Positions 19,093 through 28,206 of a stretch of DNA of 64,000 bases are shown piece after piece. Location of the stretch: positions 186,001 to 250,000 of the forward strand of contig JADJMZ010000003.1 in assembly GCA_016709315.1 (NCBI GenBank), given 5' to 3'. Each line of letters starts with the position of its first letter. Position 1 is the stretch's first letter. Under the pieces are notes generated by a model. That model made no database searches, was not told where the DNA came from, and saw only the letters and a list, made by a program, of their open reading frames with translations. The position numbers were made by a program, and so were the translations under genes. The stretch is from Ignavibacteria bacterium (GTDB lineage Bacteria > Bacteroidota > Ignavibacteria > Tepidaquicellales > Tepidaquicellaceae).

Positions 19093-20025
19093 ATGAACTC
19101 TGAAAGTAATAAAATATCTGTAATCAGTCCGGTATATAAATCTGAAAAGATAGTTGATGAACTTGTCAGGAGAATTTCGGAAGAAGTATCCAGGATAACC
19201 GAAAACTATGAAATAATATTAGTCGAAGACTGCGGAGGTGATAAGTCATGGGAAAAGATAGAAGAGAACTGCATGAGGAACAGCAAGGTCAAGGGAATAA
19301 AGCTAAGCCGTAACTTTGGTCAGCACTACGCTATATCAGCCGGACTAAAGGAAGCAGACGGAGATATAATAGTTATCATGGACTGTGATCTGCAGGATGA
19401 TCCGTCGCATATAAAAAAATTATATGATGAATTCAAAAAAGGATTTGAAGTAGTTTTTACAAAGAGGATAGCAAGAAAGCATTCATTGTTTAAATCAATA
19501 ACGGCAAAGATGTATAACTCGCTTTTTGCAATGGTTTCCGATAAGAATTACGATTTAAATGTCGGCTCTCTTACAATGATCAGCAAAAGAGTGAAGGATG
19601 AATTTGTACGGCTTAAGGATCAGGACAGATTGTACATACAGCTTATAAAATGGATTGGGTTTAATTCTACTTATGTCTCCGTTGAGCACAGGGAAAGATT
19701 TGAAGGGAAGTCCACATATTCGATTTCAAAATTATTTGTAACAGCAATTCAGGGATGGACATCATATTCAGACAAACTTCTCAGACTGTCTGTTTACAGC
19801 GGACTGTTTATTTCACTGATCACATTGTTAGTCGGGATATATATAGTCTTAAGTTATTTCATGAAAAGTTTTCAGCCAGGATGGCCAAGTCTGATAGTCG
19901 CAATACTTTTTTCCACAGGACTGATACTCATGAGTATAGGAATAACCGGCATTTATATCGGTAAAATATTTGATCAGACAAAGGGAAGACCTTTGTATAT
20001 AATTGATAAAAAAATAAATTTCTGA
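19093..20025 (+). CDS. GT2 polyprenyl-phosphate glycosyltransferase (GtrB/ArnC-like)
   Basis: A 310-residue enzyme with a cytoplasmic GT-A domain (ISVISPVYKSEKIVDELV, KLSRNFGQHYAISAGL and the DxD-type IMDCDLQDDP at about 97-106) and two C-terminal membrane helices at about 233-255 and 268-292. This layout is that of GtrB, ArnC and dolichol-phosphate-mannose-synthase relatives, which load a sugar onto undecaprenyl phosphate for use on the periplasmic side. The partner GT-C enzyme could be the one at 23577 or 2757. Confidence 0.85.
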   Translation: MNSESNKISVISPVYKSEKIVDELVRRISEEVSRITENYEIILVEDCGGDKSWEKIEENCMRNSKVKGIKLSRNFGQHYAISAGLKEADGDIIVIMDCDLQDDPSHIKKLYDEFKKGFEVVFTKRIARKHSLFKSITAKMYNSLFAMVSDKNYDLNVGSLTMISKRVKDEFVRLKDQDRLYIQLIKWIGFNSTYVSVEHRERFEGKSTYSISKLFVTAIQGWTSYSDKLLRLSVYSGLFISLITLLVGIYIVLSYFMKSFQPGWPSLIVAILFSTGLILMSIGITGIYIGKIFDQTKGRPLYIIDKKINF

Positions 20026-20026
20026 T

Positions 20027-20728
20027 TTGAAAAAAATTATAATAACCCAGTCAAATTATATTCCATGGAAAGGATACTTTGATTCTATAAATATTGCGGA
20101 TAAATTTATTATTTATGACGATATGCAGTACACGAGAAGAGACTGGAGAAACAGGAATCAGATAAAGACCCAAAATGGTCTTCAATGGCTTACTATACCG
20201 GTGGAAGTGAAGGGAAAGTATTTTCAGAAAATTAATCAGACAAAGATCAGCGACAGAGACTGGGGGAAAAATCACTGGAATACAATTAAGCATAATTACA
20301 ATAAAGGAAGATACTTCAAAGATTACAGGGAGGTTTTTGAGAATTTGTATTTAAATACTGATGAAGAGTATTTAAGTAAAATCAATTACAATTTCATAAA
20401 CTCAATTTGCGGCATACTTGGAATTAAGACTGAAATGGTCTGGTCAAGCGAGTATGATCTGCTAGAAGACAGAAATGAAAGACTGATAGACCTCTGCAAG
20501 AAATGCGGAGCGACTGATTATTATTCAGGACCTTCCGCGCAGTCATACATGGACCTTGATTTATTTGAAAAAGAAAATATAAAAGTTCACTGGTTTGATT
20601 ATTCAGGTTATCCGGTGTACAGTCAGCTTTACGGAGAATTCGTTCATGCTGTCAGTATTTTAGATCTCATTTTCAATGAAGGTCCCGATTCAAAAAAATT
20701 TATGAAATCATTTAATAATGAATTATGA
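20027..20728 (+). CDS. WbqC-like family protein
   Basis: A 233-residue protein starting at TTG, with the family's hallmark opening IITQSNYIPWKGYFDSI, YDDMQYTRRDWRNRN at about 32-46, and YYSGPSAQSYMD near residue 165. WbqC-like proteins occur in O-antigen loci that make dTDP- or UDP-4-amino-6-deoxy sugars. The biochemical role was not established as far as I know; an acyl or amino-acid transfer to the amino sugar is a common guess. It overlaps the acyltransferase gene by four bases and lies two genes before wecE. Confidence 0.85.
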   Translation: MKKIIITQSNYIPWKGYFDSINIADKFIIYDDMQYTRRDWRNRNQIKTQNGLQWLTIPVEVKGKYFQKINQTKISDRDWGKNHWNTIKHNYNKGRYFKDYREVFENLYLNTDEEYLSKINYNFINSICGILGIKTEMVWSSEYDLLEDRNERLIDLCKKCGATDYYSGPSAQSYMDLDLFEKENIKVHWFDYSGYPVYSQLYGEFVHAVSILDLIFNEGPDSKKFMKSFNNEL

Positions 20729-21393
20729 AAACAAAAAAATTAGTAATAGCAGGAAACACATCCAATGCAAGACTTGCAAGATATTATTTTGACATTGACT
20801 CGGATTATGAAGTCGCTGCATTTGCAGTTAATAAAGAATATGTAAAAGAGGATTCATTTGAAGGTCTGCCTTTGACAGCTTTGGAAGATATTGAGAAGAA
20901 ATATCCCGTTTCGGAATACGAACTTTTTATTGCAGTAGGATATACTGACATGAATAAGATCAGGGAAAAGCTATATTATTATTGCAAAGAAAAAGGATAC
21001 ACACTTGCAAATTATATAAGTTCGAGATGTTCATTTCTGACACAGTTCCCTACAGGAGACAACTGCTTTATACTTGAGGACAATACAATACAGCCCTATG
21101 TCAGGATAGGAAACAATGTAGTTTTATGGAGCGGAAATCATATAGGACATGATGTAAAAATTGAAGATCATAATTTTATTTCATCCCATGTTGTCATCTC
21201 GGGATTTGTGACAGTAAAAAGAAATTGCTTCATTGGTGTAAATGCAACTTTACGCGATGCCATAACGATTGCACCTGAAACACTCATAGCTGCGGGAGCA
21301 ATAATAATGAAGGATACAGAGGAAAAGGGAGTTTATCTTCCGGCAAGGTCAACTATGTTTGATAAAAAAAGCGACGAAATAAAAATTTCATAA
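20725..21393 (+). CDS. NeuD/PglD-like sugar O/N-acyltransferase
   Basis: A 222-residue protein with an N-terminal Rossmann-like PglD_N domain (LVIAGNTSNARLARYY at 6-21) and a left-handed beta-helix of hexapeptide repeats from about 105 to 205 (GNNVVLWSGNHIGHDVKIED, then CFIGVNATLRDAITIAP). The likely catalytic His lies in HIGHD. Such enzymes acetylate the 4-amino group of UDP- or dTDP-amino sugars. Being next to wecE, it is a candidate for making dTDP-Fuc4NAc or a related acyl sugar. The PglE/PglF genes further down are an alternative source of substrate. Confidence 0.85.
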   Translation: MKTKKLVIAGNTSNARLARYYFDIDSDYEVAAFAVNKEYVKEDSFEGLPLTALEDIEKKYPVSEYELFIAVGYTDMNKIREKLYYYCKEKGYTLANYISSRCSFLTQFPTGDNCFILEDNTIQPYVRIGNNVVLWSGNHIGHDVKIEDHNFISSHVVISGFVTVKRNCFIGVNATLRDAITIAPETLIAAGAIIMKDTEEKGVYLPARSTMFDKKSDEIKIS

Positions 21394-22322
21394 TGCAGAA
21401 CTGGAAAAAACTCGGACTGTTGTTTTGTCCTGACGGAAGCAATGAATGGATGAAGACCCATGCAATGATGCCTGTGATTGACTTGCTGGAAAAAGATCTT
21501 GCGAGGATTTATTTTTCTTCAAGGGATGCAGAAGGAAGATCACAGGGCGCATTTATAAAAGTTGATCTCAATGATCCGTTTAAGATACTGAAAATCTCAG
21601 ATGAACCTGTTTTAAAACTCGGACAGCTCGGAGCGTTTGATGATGCGGGGATAATGCCAACATGCATAGTCACTAACGAAGATAAGAAATATCTGTACTA
21701 CAACGGCTGGACTCTCGGAAAGAATGTTCCGTTCTTTTCATTTAACGGAGCAGCAGTAAGTGAAGACGGCGGTAAAACATTTATAAAAAAATCCAGAGGT
21801 CCTGCTGTGCTTTATTCAAATGAAGCAGATCCATATTCCACTTTTGCACCTTATGTGATTAAGGAAAATAATAAATGGAAAATCTGGTATGTCTCGCTGA
21901 TAAAATGGGTTAAAGAAGAAGGCGCGTTAAAGCATTATTACAATATTAGATATGCAGAATCAGAAAACGGGATAGACTGGAAACGCGAGGGAACAGTCTG
22001 CATAGACTTTAAAAACAAATATGAATACGCGATAGCCAGACCATTTGTGATTAAGGAAAACGGGATATATAAAATGTGGTATTCTTTCAGAGAAAGCGAG
22101 CATATCAAAACATACAGAATAGGTTACGCTGAATCTGATAACGGAATAAACTGGGAAAGGAAGGACAGTGAAATTAATTTTGATGTTTCTGAAAGCGGAT
22201 GGGATTCGGAAATGGTAGAGTATTCTTACCTCTATGATTTCAAGGGAAAAAGATACATGCTTTACAACGGGAACAATTACGGAAAGACAGGTGTAGGACT
22301 TGCTGTGCAGGAATACATTTAA
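21393..22322 (+). CDS. Five-bladed beta-propeller glycosidase-like protein
   Basis: A 309-residue protein with the repeat pattern of GH43/GH32/GH130-type propellers. Repeated blades include KYLYYNGWTLG, KWKIWYVSLIKW, IRYAESENGIDWKREG at about 185 and IGYAESDNGINWERK at about 250, the last two a clear internal duplication. There is no signal peptide, so it is cytoplasmic. Cytoplasmic members in sugar loci are often annotated as glycosylase without known activity; phosphorolysis or a binding role is possible. Its ATG shares one base with the previous TAA. Confidence 0.7.
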   Translation: MQNWKKLGLLFCPDGSNEWMKTHAMMPVIDLLEKDLARIYFSSRDAEGRSQGAFIKVDLNDPFKILKISDEPVLKLGQLGAFDDAGIMPTCIVTNEDKKYLYYNGWTLGKNVPFFSFNGAAVSEDGGKTFIKKSRGPAVLYSNEADPYSTFAPYVIKENNKWKIWYVSLIKWVKEEGALKHYYNIRYAESENGIDWKREGTVCIDFKNKYEYAIARPFVIKENGIYKMWYSFRESEHIKTYRIGYAESDNGINWERKDSEINFDVSESGWDSEMVEYSYLYDFKGKRYMLYNGNNYGKTGVGLAVQEYI

Positions 22323-22367
22323 ATTGTTATTTTACATTCAGATTAATCAAATACTAAATCTAAAAGT

Positions 22368-23525
22368 TTGAATTCAGAAAAGAGACATATTGGATTTAAC
22401 AAACCTTATCTCACAGGAAAAGAAACGGATTACATACTAGAATCCGTGAAGACAAGAAAAATTTCGGGAGACGGATTATTTACAAAAAAGTGTAATGAGT
22501 TTTTTGAAAAAAGATTCGGATTCAATAAAGTTCTGCTGACGACCTCATGCACTGATGCGCTTGAGATGGCTGCAATTCTTATCAACACAGAACCGGGAGA
22601 TGAAGTTATAGCGCCTGCATACACTTTCGTATCTTCCGTGAATGCATTTGTGCTTCGCGGTGCTAAAATTGTTTTTTGCGACAGTGAAAAAAATACTCCA
22701 AACATTGATGTAAATAAAATCGAAGAACTTATCACTCCTAAGACAAAGGCAATTGTTGTAGTTCATTATGCCGGGATGGCTGCAGACATGGATCCTTTAA
22801 TGAAACTTGCAGAAAAATATAATTTATTTGTAATTGAAGATGCAGCTCATTCTATTGATTCTTATTACAAAGGTAAACCGCTTGGAAGCATTGGTCATAT
22901 TGCAGCTTTTTCATTTCATGAAACAAAAAATGTTATTTCCGGCGAAGGTGGTATGATAGTAATCAATGATGACAGATTTTCAAAAAGAGCGGAAATTATA
23001 AGAGAGAAAGGTACAAACCGCTCGGCTTTTTTCAGAGGAGAGGTTGATAAGTATGGATGGGTTGACATTGGATCCTCATTTCTTCCTTCGGATATCATAG
23101 CTGCTTTTTTGTATGCTCAGCTGGAAAATCTTGATGACATTCAGAATAAAAGAAAAGAAATCTGGAATTATTATTACGAAAATCTCAAATCTCTTTCGGA
23201 TAAGAATTTTTTCAGATATCCTGAAATTCCTTCCTATGCTACTAACAACGCTCACATGTTTTATATAGAATGCAACAATCTTACTGAAAGAAATAGTCTC
23301 ATTGACTATCTAAAAGAAAACGGAATATACGCTGTCTTCCATTATCTCTCACTCGATAAAAGTCCTTATTATAAAGACAAGCATGACGGCAGGGAAATGC
23401 AAAATGCGGACAGATACACTGATTGTCTGTTAAGACTTCCCATGTATTACGAACTTTCCAGGGAAGATCTCGATTATGTGATCTTACATTTTAATAAATT
23501 CTTCAACAGAGAAATTGAAAGATAA
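22368..23525 (+). CDS. wecE: dTDP-4-amino-4,6-dideoxygalactose transaminase (WecE/RffA)
   Basis: A 385-residue PLP aminotransferase starting at TTG 22368. It follows E. coli WecE almost motif by motif: FNKPYLTGKETDY, SGDGLFTKKCNEFFE, TTSCTDALEMAA, PGDEVIAPAYTFVSSVNAFV, VVHYAGMAADMD, the Schiff-base lysine K187 in FSFHETKNVISGEGG, and REKGTNRSAFFRGEVDKY. WecE converts dTDP-4-keto-6-deoxyglucose to dTDP-4-amino-4,6-dideoxygalactose with glutamate as donor. The RmlA and RmlB enzymes that supply the substrate are not in this window. A gap of 45 bases precedes it. Confidence 0.88.
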   Translation: MNSEKRHIGFNKPYLTGKETDYILESVKTRKISGDGLFTKKCNEFFEKRFGFNKVLLTTSCTDALEMAAILINTEPGDEVIAPAYTFVSSVNAFVLRGAKIVFCDSEKNTPNIDVNKIEELITPKTKAIVVVHYAGMAADMDPLMKLAEKYNLFVIEDAAHSIDSYYKGKPLGSIGHIAAFSFHETKNVISGEGGMIVINDDRFSKRAEIIREKGTNRSAFFRGEVDKYGWVDIGSSFLPSDIIAAFLYAQLENLDDIQNKRKEIWNYYYENLKSLSDKNFFRYPEIPSYATNNAHMFYIECNNLTERNSLIDYLKENGIYAVFHYLSLDKSPYYKDKHDGREMQNADRYTDCLLRLPMYYELSREDLDYVILHFNKFFNREIER

Positions 23526-23576
23526 GTTATTAAAAATTTATAATTCTTTAGGAAGAACAGGAAACATTATACTCCT

Positions 23577-24941
23577 GTGTCTGCTGATTTTTTCGGGCTG
23601 ATGAACAGATTTTATATGGTTTATCAGTACAGGGATGCTGATTATATAATTGAAATTTTTCTGATTGCCATTGCCGCATTTCTTGTCTTTAGAATTTTCA
23701 AAAAAAATATATTTGAAATTGATAATAGAAAATTATTCAAAAGATTACTGATTGCGGGAATTGTTTTAAGAATTATACTGGCAGTCCATGATTTCAATAA
23801 CAGACCGGTACAGGACAGTGATTATGAGAAGCATGAAAAACTCGGTCAGAGACTGGCTTCAGAAGGAGAGTTTTATGATTTTGCGGGTGTTGAACTAAGA
23901 AATTTCAGGCAACCCGGTTTACCGGTTATATTTGCAGCAGGTATTCTTATTTACAACCATCCGGTTACTTATGCAATAATCATGATCCTGTTTTCATTCG
24001 GAGTGCTGATCTCAGGTTACTATTTATTCGGCAGTCTGAAAAACATCGCTGCATTGATATCATTTGCTTATCTGAGTATTTCGCCAAATATGCTTTTCAT
24101 GGCATCCAATTCGAACACACAGCTTTCATTCTTTTTCTTTCTGATACTTCTGTTTATTGTTTTAAAAAAATATACAGGAAAAACGTATCAGTTAATTCTT
24201 ATCGGATTATTACTTGCTGCTGAGATGTATATAAGATTCAATTTCCTTATGATCTTCATTCTTATACCATTTGTACTTGAAAAGCATTCAGGGGAAAAGT
24301 TATCACACGGACTTAAGAATGCGTCTATAATTTTAGTATCATTTTTAATTTTTTACTTTCCCTGGGTTTACAGGAATTACAATATTTACGGTACGATAAG
24401 ACTTATGCCGACATCAGGACTTGGTTTATACAGTTCAAATGTTACAAACGATCCTAAAAAAGTCGGAGACTACAACGGTGTCCCGGATTCTGTAATGAAT
24501 AAATACAATAAATTATCTGAAGTGGAATTTGATAATGCGTTAAAAGAAGAAACATTTAACTTTGTAAAAAGCCATCCGGATATACTTGTCAAAGGAATTC
24601 CTTTCAAGCTGATTAAATATTCCGGCTGGCAGGACTGGACGATCAGTTATTTTTTTCAATACACAAAGTATCCTGATTCCAGAGTGATAGAAAGTTTTTT
24701 CCAGATGATAGAAAACTTTTTTTTCTGGATCATTCTCTTTTTCCCGTTAATGTATCTGATCAGAAATAAAAATCTTTCTCCGCTTACAACATACTTACTC
24801 TGGGCGTATCTTATTTATACAATGGCACTGCTTCCTGTTTCTGAAACCAGATCTAGATATAATTTCCCTTACATACTGTTTCCAATATTTTCAATTGCTC
24901 TTATTGAAAGGAATAAGAATGAAGAGTTGCTCAGGAGTTAA
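23577..24941 (+). CDS. Polytopic GT-C-like glycosyltransferase (start shifted)
   Basis: A 454-residue membrane protein, from GTG 23577, with about ten hydrophobic helices. After the second helix comes DFNNRPVQDSDYEKHEKLG, an acidic loop with the Asp motif expected of ArnT/PMT-type GT-C enzymes, and later AEMYIRFNFLMIF. The real N-terminus is probably upstream: from TTG 23515, inside the end of wecE, the +1 frame reads KDKLLKIYNSLGRTGNIILL and would join this frame if the T6 run at 23588-23593 were one base longer. That adds a first membrane segment. The protein would use polyprenyl-phosphate sugars on the periplasmic side. Confidence 0.75.
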   Translation: MSADFFGLMNRFYMVYQYRDADYIIEIFLIAIAAFLVFRIFKKNIFEIDNRKLFKRLLIAGIVLRIILAVHDFNNRPVQDSDYEKHEKLGQRLASEGEFYDFAGVELRNFRQPGLPVIFAAGILIYNHPVTYAIIMILFSFGVLISGYYLFGSLKNIAALISFAYLSISPNMLFMASNSNTQLSFFFFLILLFIVLKKYTGKTYQLILIGLLLAAEMYIRFNFLMIFILIPFVLEKHSGEKLSHGLKNASIILVSFLIFYFPWVYRNYNIYGTIRLMPTSGLGLYSSNVTNDPKKVGDYNGVPDSVMNKYNKLSEVEFDNALKEETFNFVKSHPDILVKGIPFKLIKYSGWQDWTISYFFQYTKYPDSRVIESFFQMIENFFFWIILFFPLMYLIRNKNLSPLTTYLLWAYLIYTMALLPVSETRSRYNFPYILFPIFSIALIERNKNEELLRS

Positions 24942-24950
24942 ATTAAAATA

Positions 24951-25829
24951 ATGGCGGGAAAGTTAATAATAATCTGGGATTATGATTCGGCGCTTGGGCA
25001 GATAAATTCCACGATGCCATACAATTTCGATTTCAAGCATATATATGAAGAAATTGAAAATGTGGAATACATTCTGCAAAAGGCAAAAGAGAAAAATATC
25101 AAAATGACCTTTGCATGTCTTGGCTTTGCAGCGGAAGAAAGCGTTTATCCTTTTGGAAACGCAGCTCAGATAAAAAAAATATCCGGTGAAGGACATGAGA
25201 TTGCATCGCATTCATGGCGCCACGAATGGTTCCCGTATCTTACAGAAAAACAAATTTACAGATCACTTGAAAGAAGCAAGCAGGCACTGGAAAAATGTAC
25301 GGGGAAAGAAAATTCTGTAAATGGATTTGTTCCTCCTCACAGCAGACCAATGAGCTGGTATAAAAAATATTCAGTCAGTCTGGGAGACAGGGCGATATAT
25401 CCGTTTCATAAAGGCGGAGACACGGGATACATTCTGAAACAGCTTTCATTGCTGAATTACAGATGGTGCAGAGTATTGAGTTCATATAAACCCGTCTGGA
25501 AAAAAATATTCAGAAGTGATATTAAAGAAGAATTTTTATTCGGCAAATGGGAAATCAACAATGACATACTATGTGTTCCACAGCATTACACCGGTTTTGA
25601 CGAATTTGCGCAGAAGTATCTTGAAAAAGCTGTTGAAAAAAATGAAGCGCTTGTAATAGTAGGACATCCCGCGGCTTTAAGCAGAAATAAATCTGAGAGT
25701 TCGCATAATTTTAATTTGTTTATAAATATTGCCGAAGGATACATCGCAAAAAATCAGCTTGAAACATATACCGTTACAGAATATGCAGACAAATATTTAA
25801 AACAGGGAGCATTAAAAGATCAGCATTGA
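24951..25829 (+). CDS. NodB-like polysaccharide deacetylase family protein
   Basis: A 292-residue protein with the carbohydrate esterase 4 pattern: the Asp pair in IIWDYDSALG (9-12), MTFACLGFAAE, the metal-binding ASHSWRHEWF at about 83-92 (His-x3-His) and the arginine-containing PPHSRPMSWYK at about 124. Further on, IVGHPAAL holds the late histidine. There is no signal peptide, so it is predicted to be cytoplasmic, like the related gene at 11913. Its job may be to remove acetyl groups from an activated or lipid-linked amino sugar. Confidence 0.8.
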   Translation: MAGKLIIIWDYDSALGQINSTMPYNFDFKHIYEEIENVEYILQKAKEKNIKMTFACLGFAAEESVYPFGNAAQIKKISGEGHEIASHSWRHEWFPYLTEKQIYRSLERSKQALEKCTGKENSVNGFVPPHSRPMSWYKKYSVSLGDRAIYPFHKGGDTGYILKQLSLLNYRWCRVLSSYKPVWKKIFRSDIKEEFLFGKWEINNDILCVPQHYTGFDEFAQKYLEKAVEKNEALVIVGHPAALSRNKSESSHNFNLFINIAEGYIAKNQLETYTVTEYADKYLKQGALKDQH

Positions 25830-25884
25830 AATAAAATCATATTCGGATGAGTTTGTAAAAAGTCATGAAGAATTTTCATTAAAG

Positions 25885-26829
25885 GTGTGGCCTTCTAAAA
25901 AAAGAAGAAGGATAGAAAAATATATCAGATGGAAATTCAGGGGTAAGGAAACAGGCGATGTAAACGGATTACTTCTTGCATTAGAGAATAATAAAGTAGT
26001 AGGTCAGCTCGGACTGATTCCGGTAAAGTTCAAACACCGAAGTGAAATATATAATGCTCAGTGGGCTTGCGACCTGATGGTTGATCCCGAGCTTCGCAAG
26101 ACGGGAATAGGTAATAAATTATTTACCGAAGCATTGAGCCGTGATATGGTAAGTCTTGGTAACAATCCCAGTCCCCGGGCTGAAAAAGTTATGTTAAGTA
26201 TAGGATTTAAACCTGTGCAGAGCGGAAGGACAATGGTTTTTCCGCTTAATGTTAAGCATCTAATGAACTGGGCATTGCCGGAAAAAATAAAGTTTGCAAT
26301 ACCTGTAGCCGGCAGAATGATACAGCCGTATTATTCATTAAAAAAAAACAGCTTATTAAAAATTAAAAGTGATTTTGAGATTGCAGAATGGAAAAATTTG
26401 AATGAACTGATTACCAGAAGACAGGAAAGTGATGATTACACGGGGATAGTTCATGATATAGAATTTATGAGCTGGAGAGTTGAAGGTCTGGAAAATTTTA
26501 CACCAAATATTAAAACAATAAAAAACAAAGAGGGAAGTTACGCTCTGCATTCCGAATTCAAACCATATTATCAGGTGTATGACTGGTATTGCAAAGATAA
26601 TTCAGAATTGAAAAAAATGTTATCTGATATAACTGCAGCGGCTATAAAGACTGAGGCGCAGACAATTCAGATAGTTGCAAACAGTCATGAAGAAGAGATA
26701 CAGCTTGGCAAAGCCGGATTTATCAAATCAAGAAACATTGAGAGGATAATATATTATTCTAAAAAACTAAGCATTGACAGCAAAGCAAAATTCTATTTCA
26801 CACTTTACGATACAGATTTAAACTTATAA
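25885..26829 (+). CDS. GNAT family N-acyltransferase
   Basis: A GNAT-fold protein with VNGLLLALENNKVVGQLGL, the CoA-binding region WACDLMVDPELRKTGIGNKL at about 60-79 and SLGNNPSPRAEKVMLSIGF. GTG 25885 is the first conventional start, but the open frame runs back to 25816, and the residues IEIKSYSDEFVKSHEEFS upstream look like the missing first strand and helix. Only ATT 25825, overlapping the previous TGA, is positioned as a start for them. It would acylate a sugar amino group or a protein. The second half (about 150-314) is a second, degenerate GNAT-like domain. Confidence 0.75.
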   Translation: MWPSKKRRRIEKYIRWKFRGKETGDVNGLLLALENNKVVGQLGLIPVKFKHRSEIYNAQWACDLMVDPELRKTGIGNKLFTEALSRDMVSLGNNPSPRAEKVMLSIGFKPVQSGRTMVFPLNVKHLMNWALPEKIKFAIPVAGRMIQPYYSLKKNSLLKIKSDFEIAEWKNLNELITRRQESDDYTGIVHDIEFMSWRVEGLENFTPNIKTIKNKEGSYALHSEFKPYYQVYDWYCKDNSELKKMLSDITAAAIKTEAQTIQIVANSHEEEIQLGKAGFIKSRNIERIIYYSKKLSIDSKAKFYFTLYDTDLNL

Positions 26830-26835
26830 AACTAT

Positions 26836-28206
26836 TTGAAAGCAGTAAAAAGTTTTTCCTTTCTTAAAGAGATTAATCCGATCTGGTATTTCAATTTATT
26901 TCCTGAAAAAGAAGACTCCTTTTCTACATGTTACTTTAATTCTTCGCTGATGACTTTATCAGAGGAAGAAAATAAACTTGTAGTTAAAGATTCCAAATAT
27001 ATTTCAAAGACAGCGGAGGATCTTGATACCGGGTATCAGTTATGGAACAGGGGAGCAATGCTTACTAATAAGGAAATCCCGTTAAGTAAATTAATCCATC
27101 CAGATGATTTAACTACGGAAGATGATTATATATTTGTAAGAAAATATTTTAAGAGTCACAGAGTATATTACTTTTTCCTCAAAAACATTTTTTCTTTTCA
27201 TAATCCGTTCAATGAGATCAGAGCGTTAATTAAAACAAGGAAGATTAAAAAGACTGATCTGATCAATCCTCACTTCGAATATCCGGATTACAAAAATTAC
27301 ACATCAAAGCTTATTGAATCAGCACCGCTTGTTTCGATAATCATACCGACATTGAACAGATATGAATATTTAAAAGATGTACTTGAAGATATAGAAAAGC
27401 AAATTTATAAAAACTATGAAGTAATTATAGTAGATCAGACTGATAATCCGGATAAAAAGTTTTATTCAAATTACAATTCAGAAATTAAAATTATTTATCA
27501 GACAGACAAGGGGCAGTGGCTTGCAAGGAATGCGGCAATAAAGGAATCCAGAGGAGATTATCTTCTTTTTTTTGATGATGATTCCAGAATAGATCCGGAC
27601 TGGATTTCAGAGCATTTAAAAGGACTGGATTATTTTAATGCGGACATATCTGCGGGAGTATCACTGTCAACTGTCGGAGATAAAGTCCCTGCAAATTACA
27701 GCTTTTTCCGGTGGGCTGATCAGTTTGATTCAGGTAATGCAATGGTAAAAAGAAAAGTATTTGAAAAGACAGGAATGTTTGACAGGCAGTTTGACAAACA
27801 GAGAATGGGTGACGGAGAATTCGGATTAAGGGCTTATCTGTCGGGATTCAGAAGCATTTCACATCCGTATGCAAAGAGAATTCATCTGAAAGTAGGAACC
27901 GGCGGATTAAGGCAGATGGGATCATGGGACGCTTTCCGGCCAAAGAAATTTTTTTCACCGAGACCTTTGCCGAGCGTACTTTATCTTTACAGAAAATATT
28001 ATCCGAAAGATTACGTCAGGAATGCTCTGATTATCGGAATACTGCCTTCGCTAATACCATACAAATGGAAAGACAAGAGATATCTGTATCCATTCAGCGC
28101 TTTGGCAGCAATATTTATTTTGCCGGTTTTGCTTCTTCAGCTTGGAATCTCATGGAAAAGAGCCACAGTGATGTTGAATGAAGGAGACAGAATTGAGCGG
28201 TTATAG
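26836..28206 (+). CDS. GT2 glycosyltransferase with N-terminal extension
   Basis: A 456-residue protein starting at TTG. The first 160 residues form an extension unlike any domain I recognise. The GT-A domain follows: VSIIIPTLNRYEYLKDVL at about 165-182, VIIVDQTDNPDKK, and the metal motif LLFFDDDSRIDPDW at about 244-257, with GDGEFGLRAYLSGF later as the catalytic-base region. One hydrophobic segment at the C-terminus (about 420-440) may anchor it. The end overlaps the next gene by 29 bases. Confidence 0.87.
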   Translation: MKAVKSFSFLKEINPIWYFNLFPEKEDSFSTCYFNSSLMTLSEEENKLVVKDSKYISKTAEDLDTGYQLWNRGAMLTNKEIPLSKLIHPDDLTTEDDYIFVRKYFKSHRVYYFFLKNIFSFHNPFNEIRALIKTRKIKKTDLINPHFEYPDYKNYTSKLIESAPLVSIIIPTLNRYEYLKDVLEDIEKQIYKNYEVIIVDQTDNPDKKFYSNYNSEIKIIYQTDKGQWLARNAAIKESRGDYLLFFDDDSRIDPDWISEHLKGLDYFNADISAGVSLSTVGDKVPANYSFFRWADQFDSGNAMVKRKVFEKTGMFDRQFDKQRMGDGEFGLRAYLSGFRSISHPYAKRIHLKVGTGGLRQMGSWDAFRPKKFFSPRPLPSVLYLYRKYYPKDYVRNALIIGILPSLIPYKWKDKRYLYPFSALAAIFILPVLLLQLGISWKRATVMLNEGDRIERL

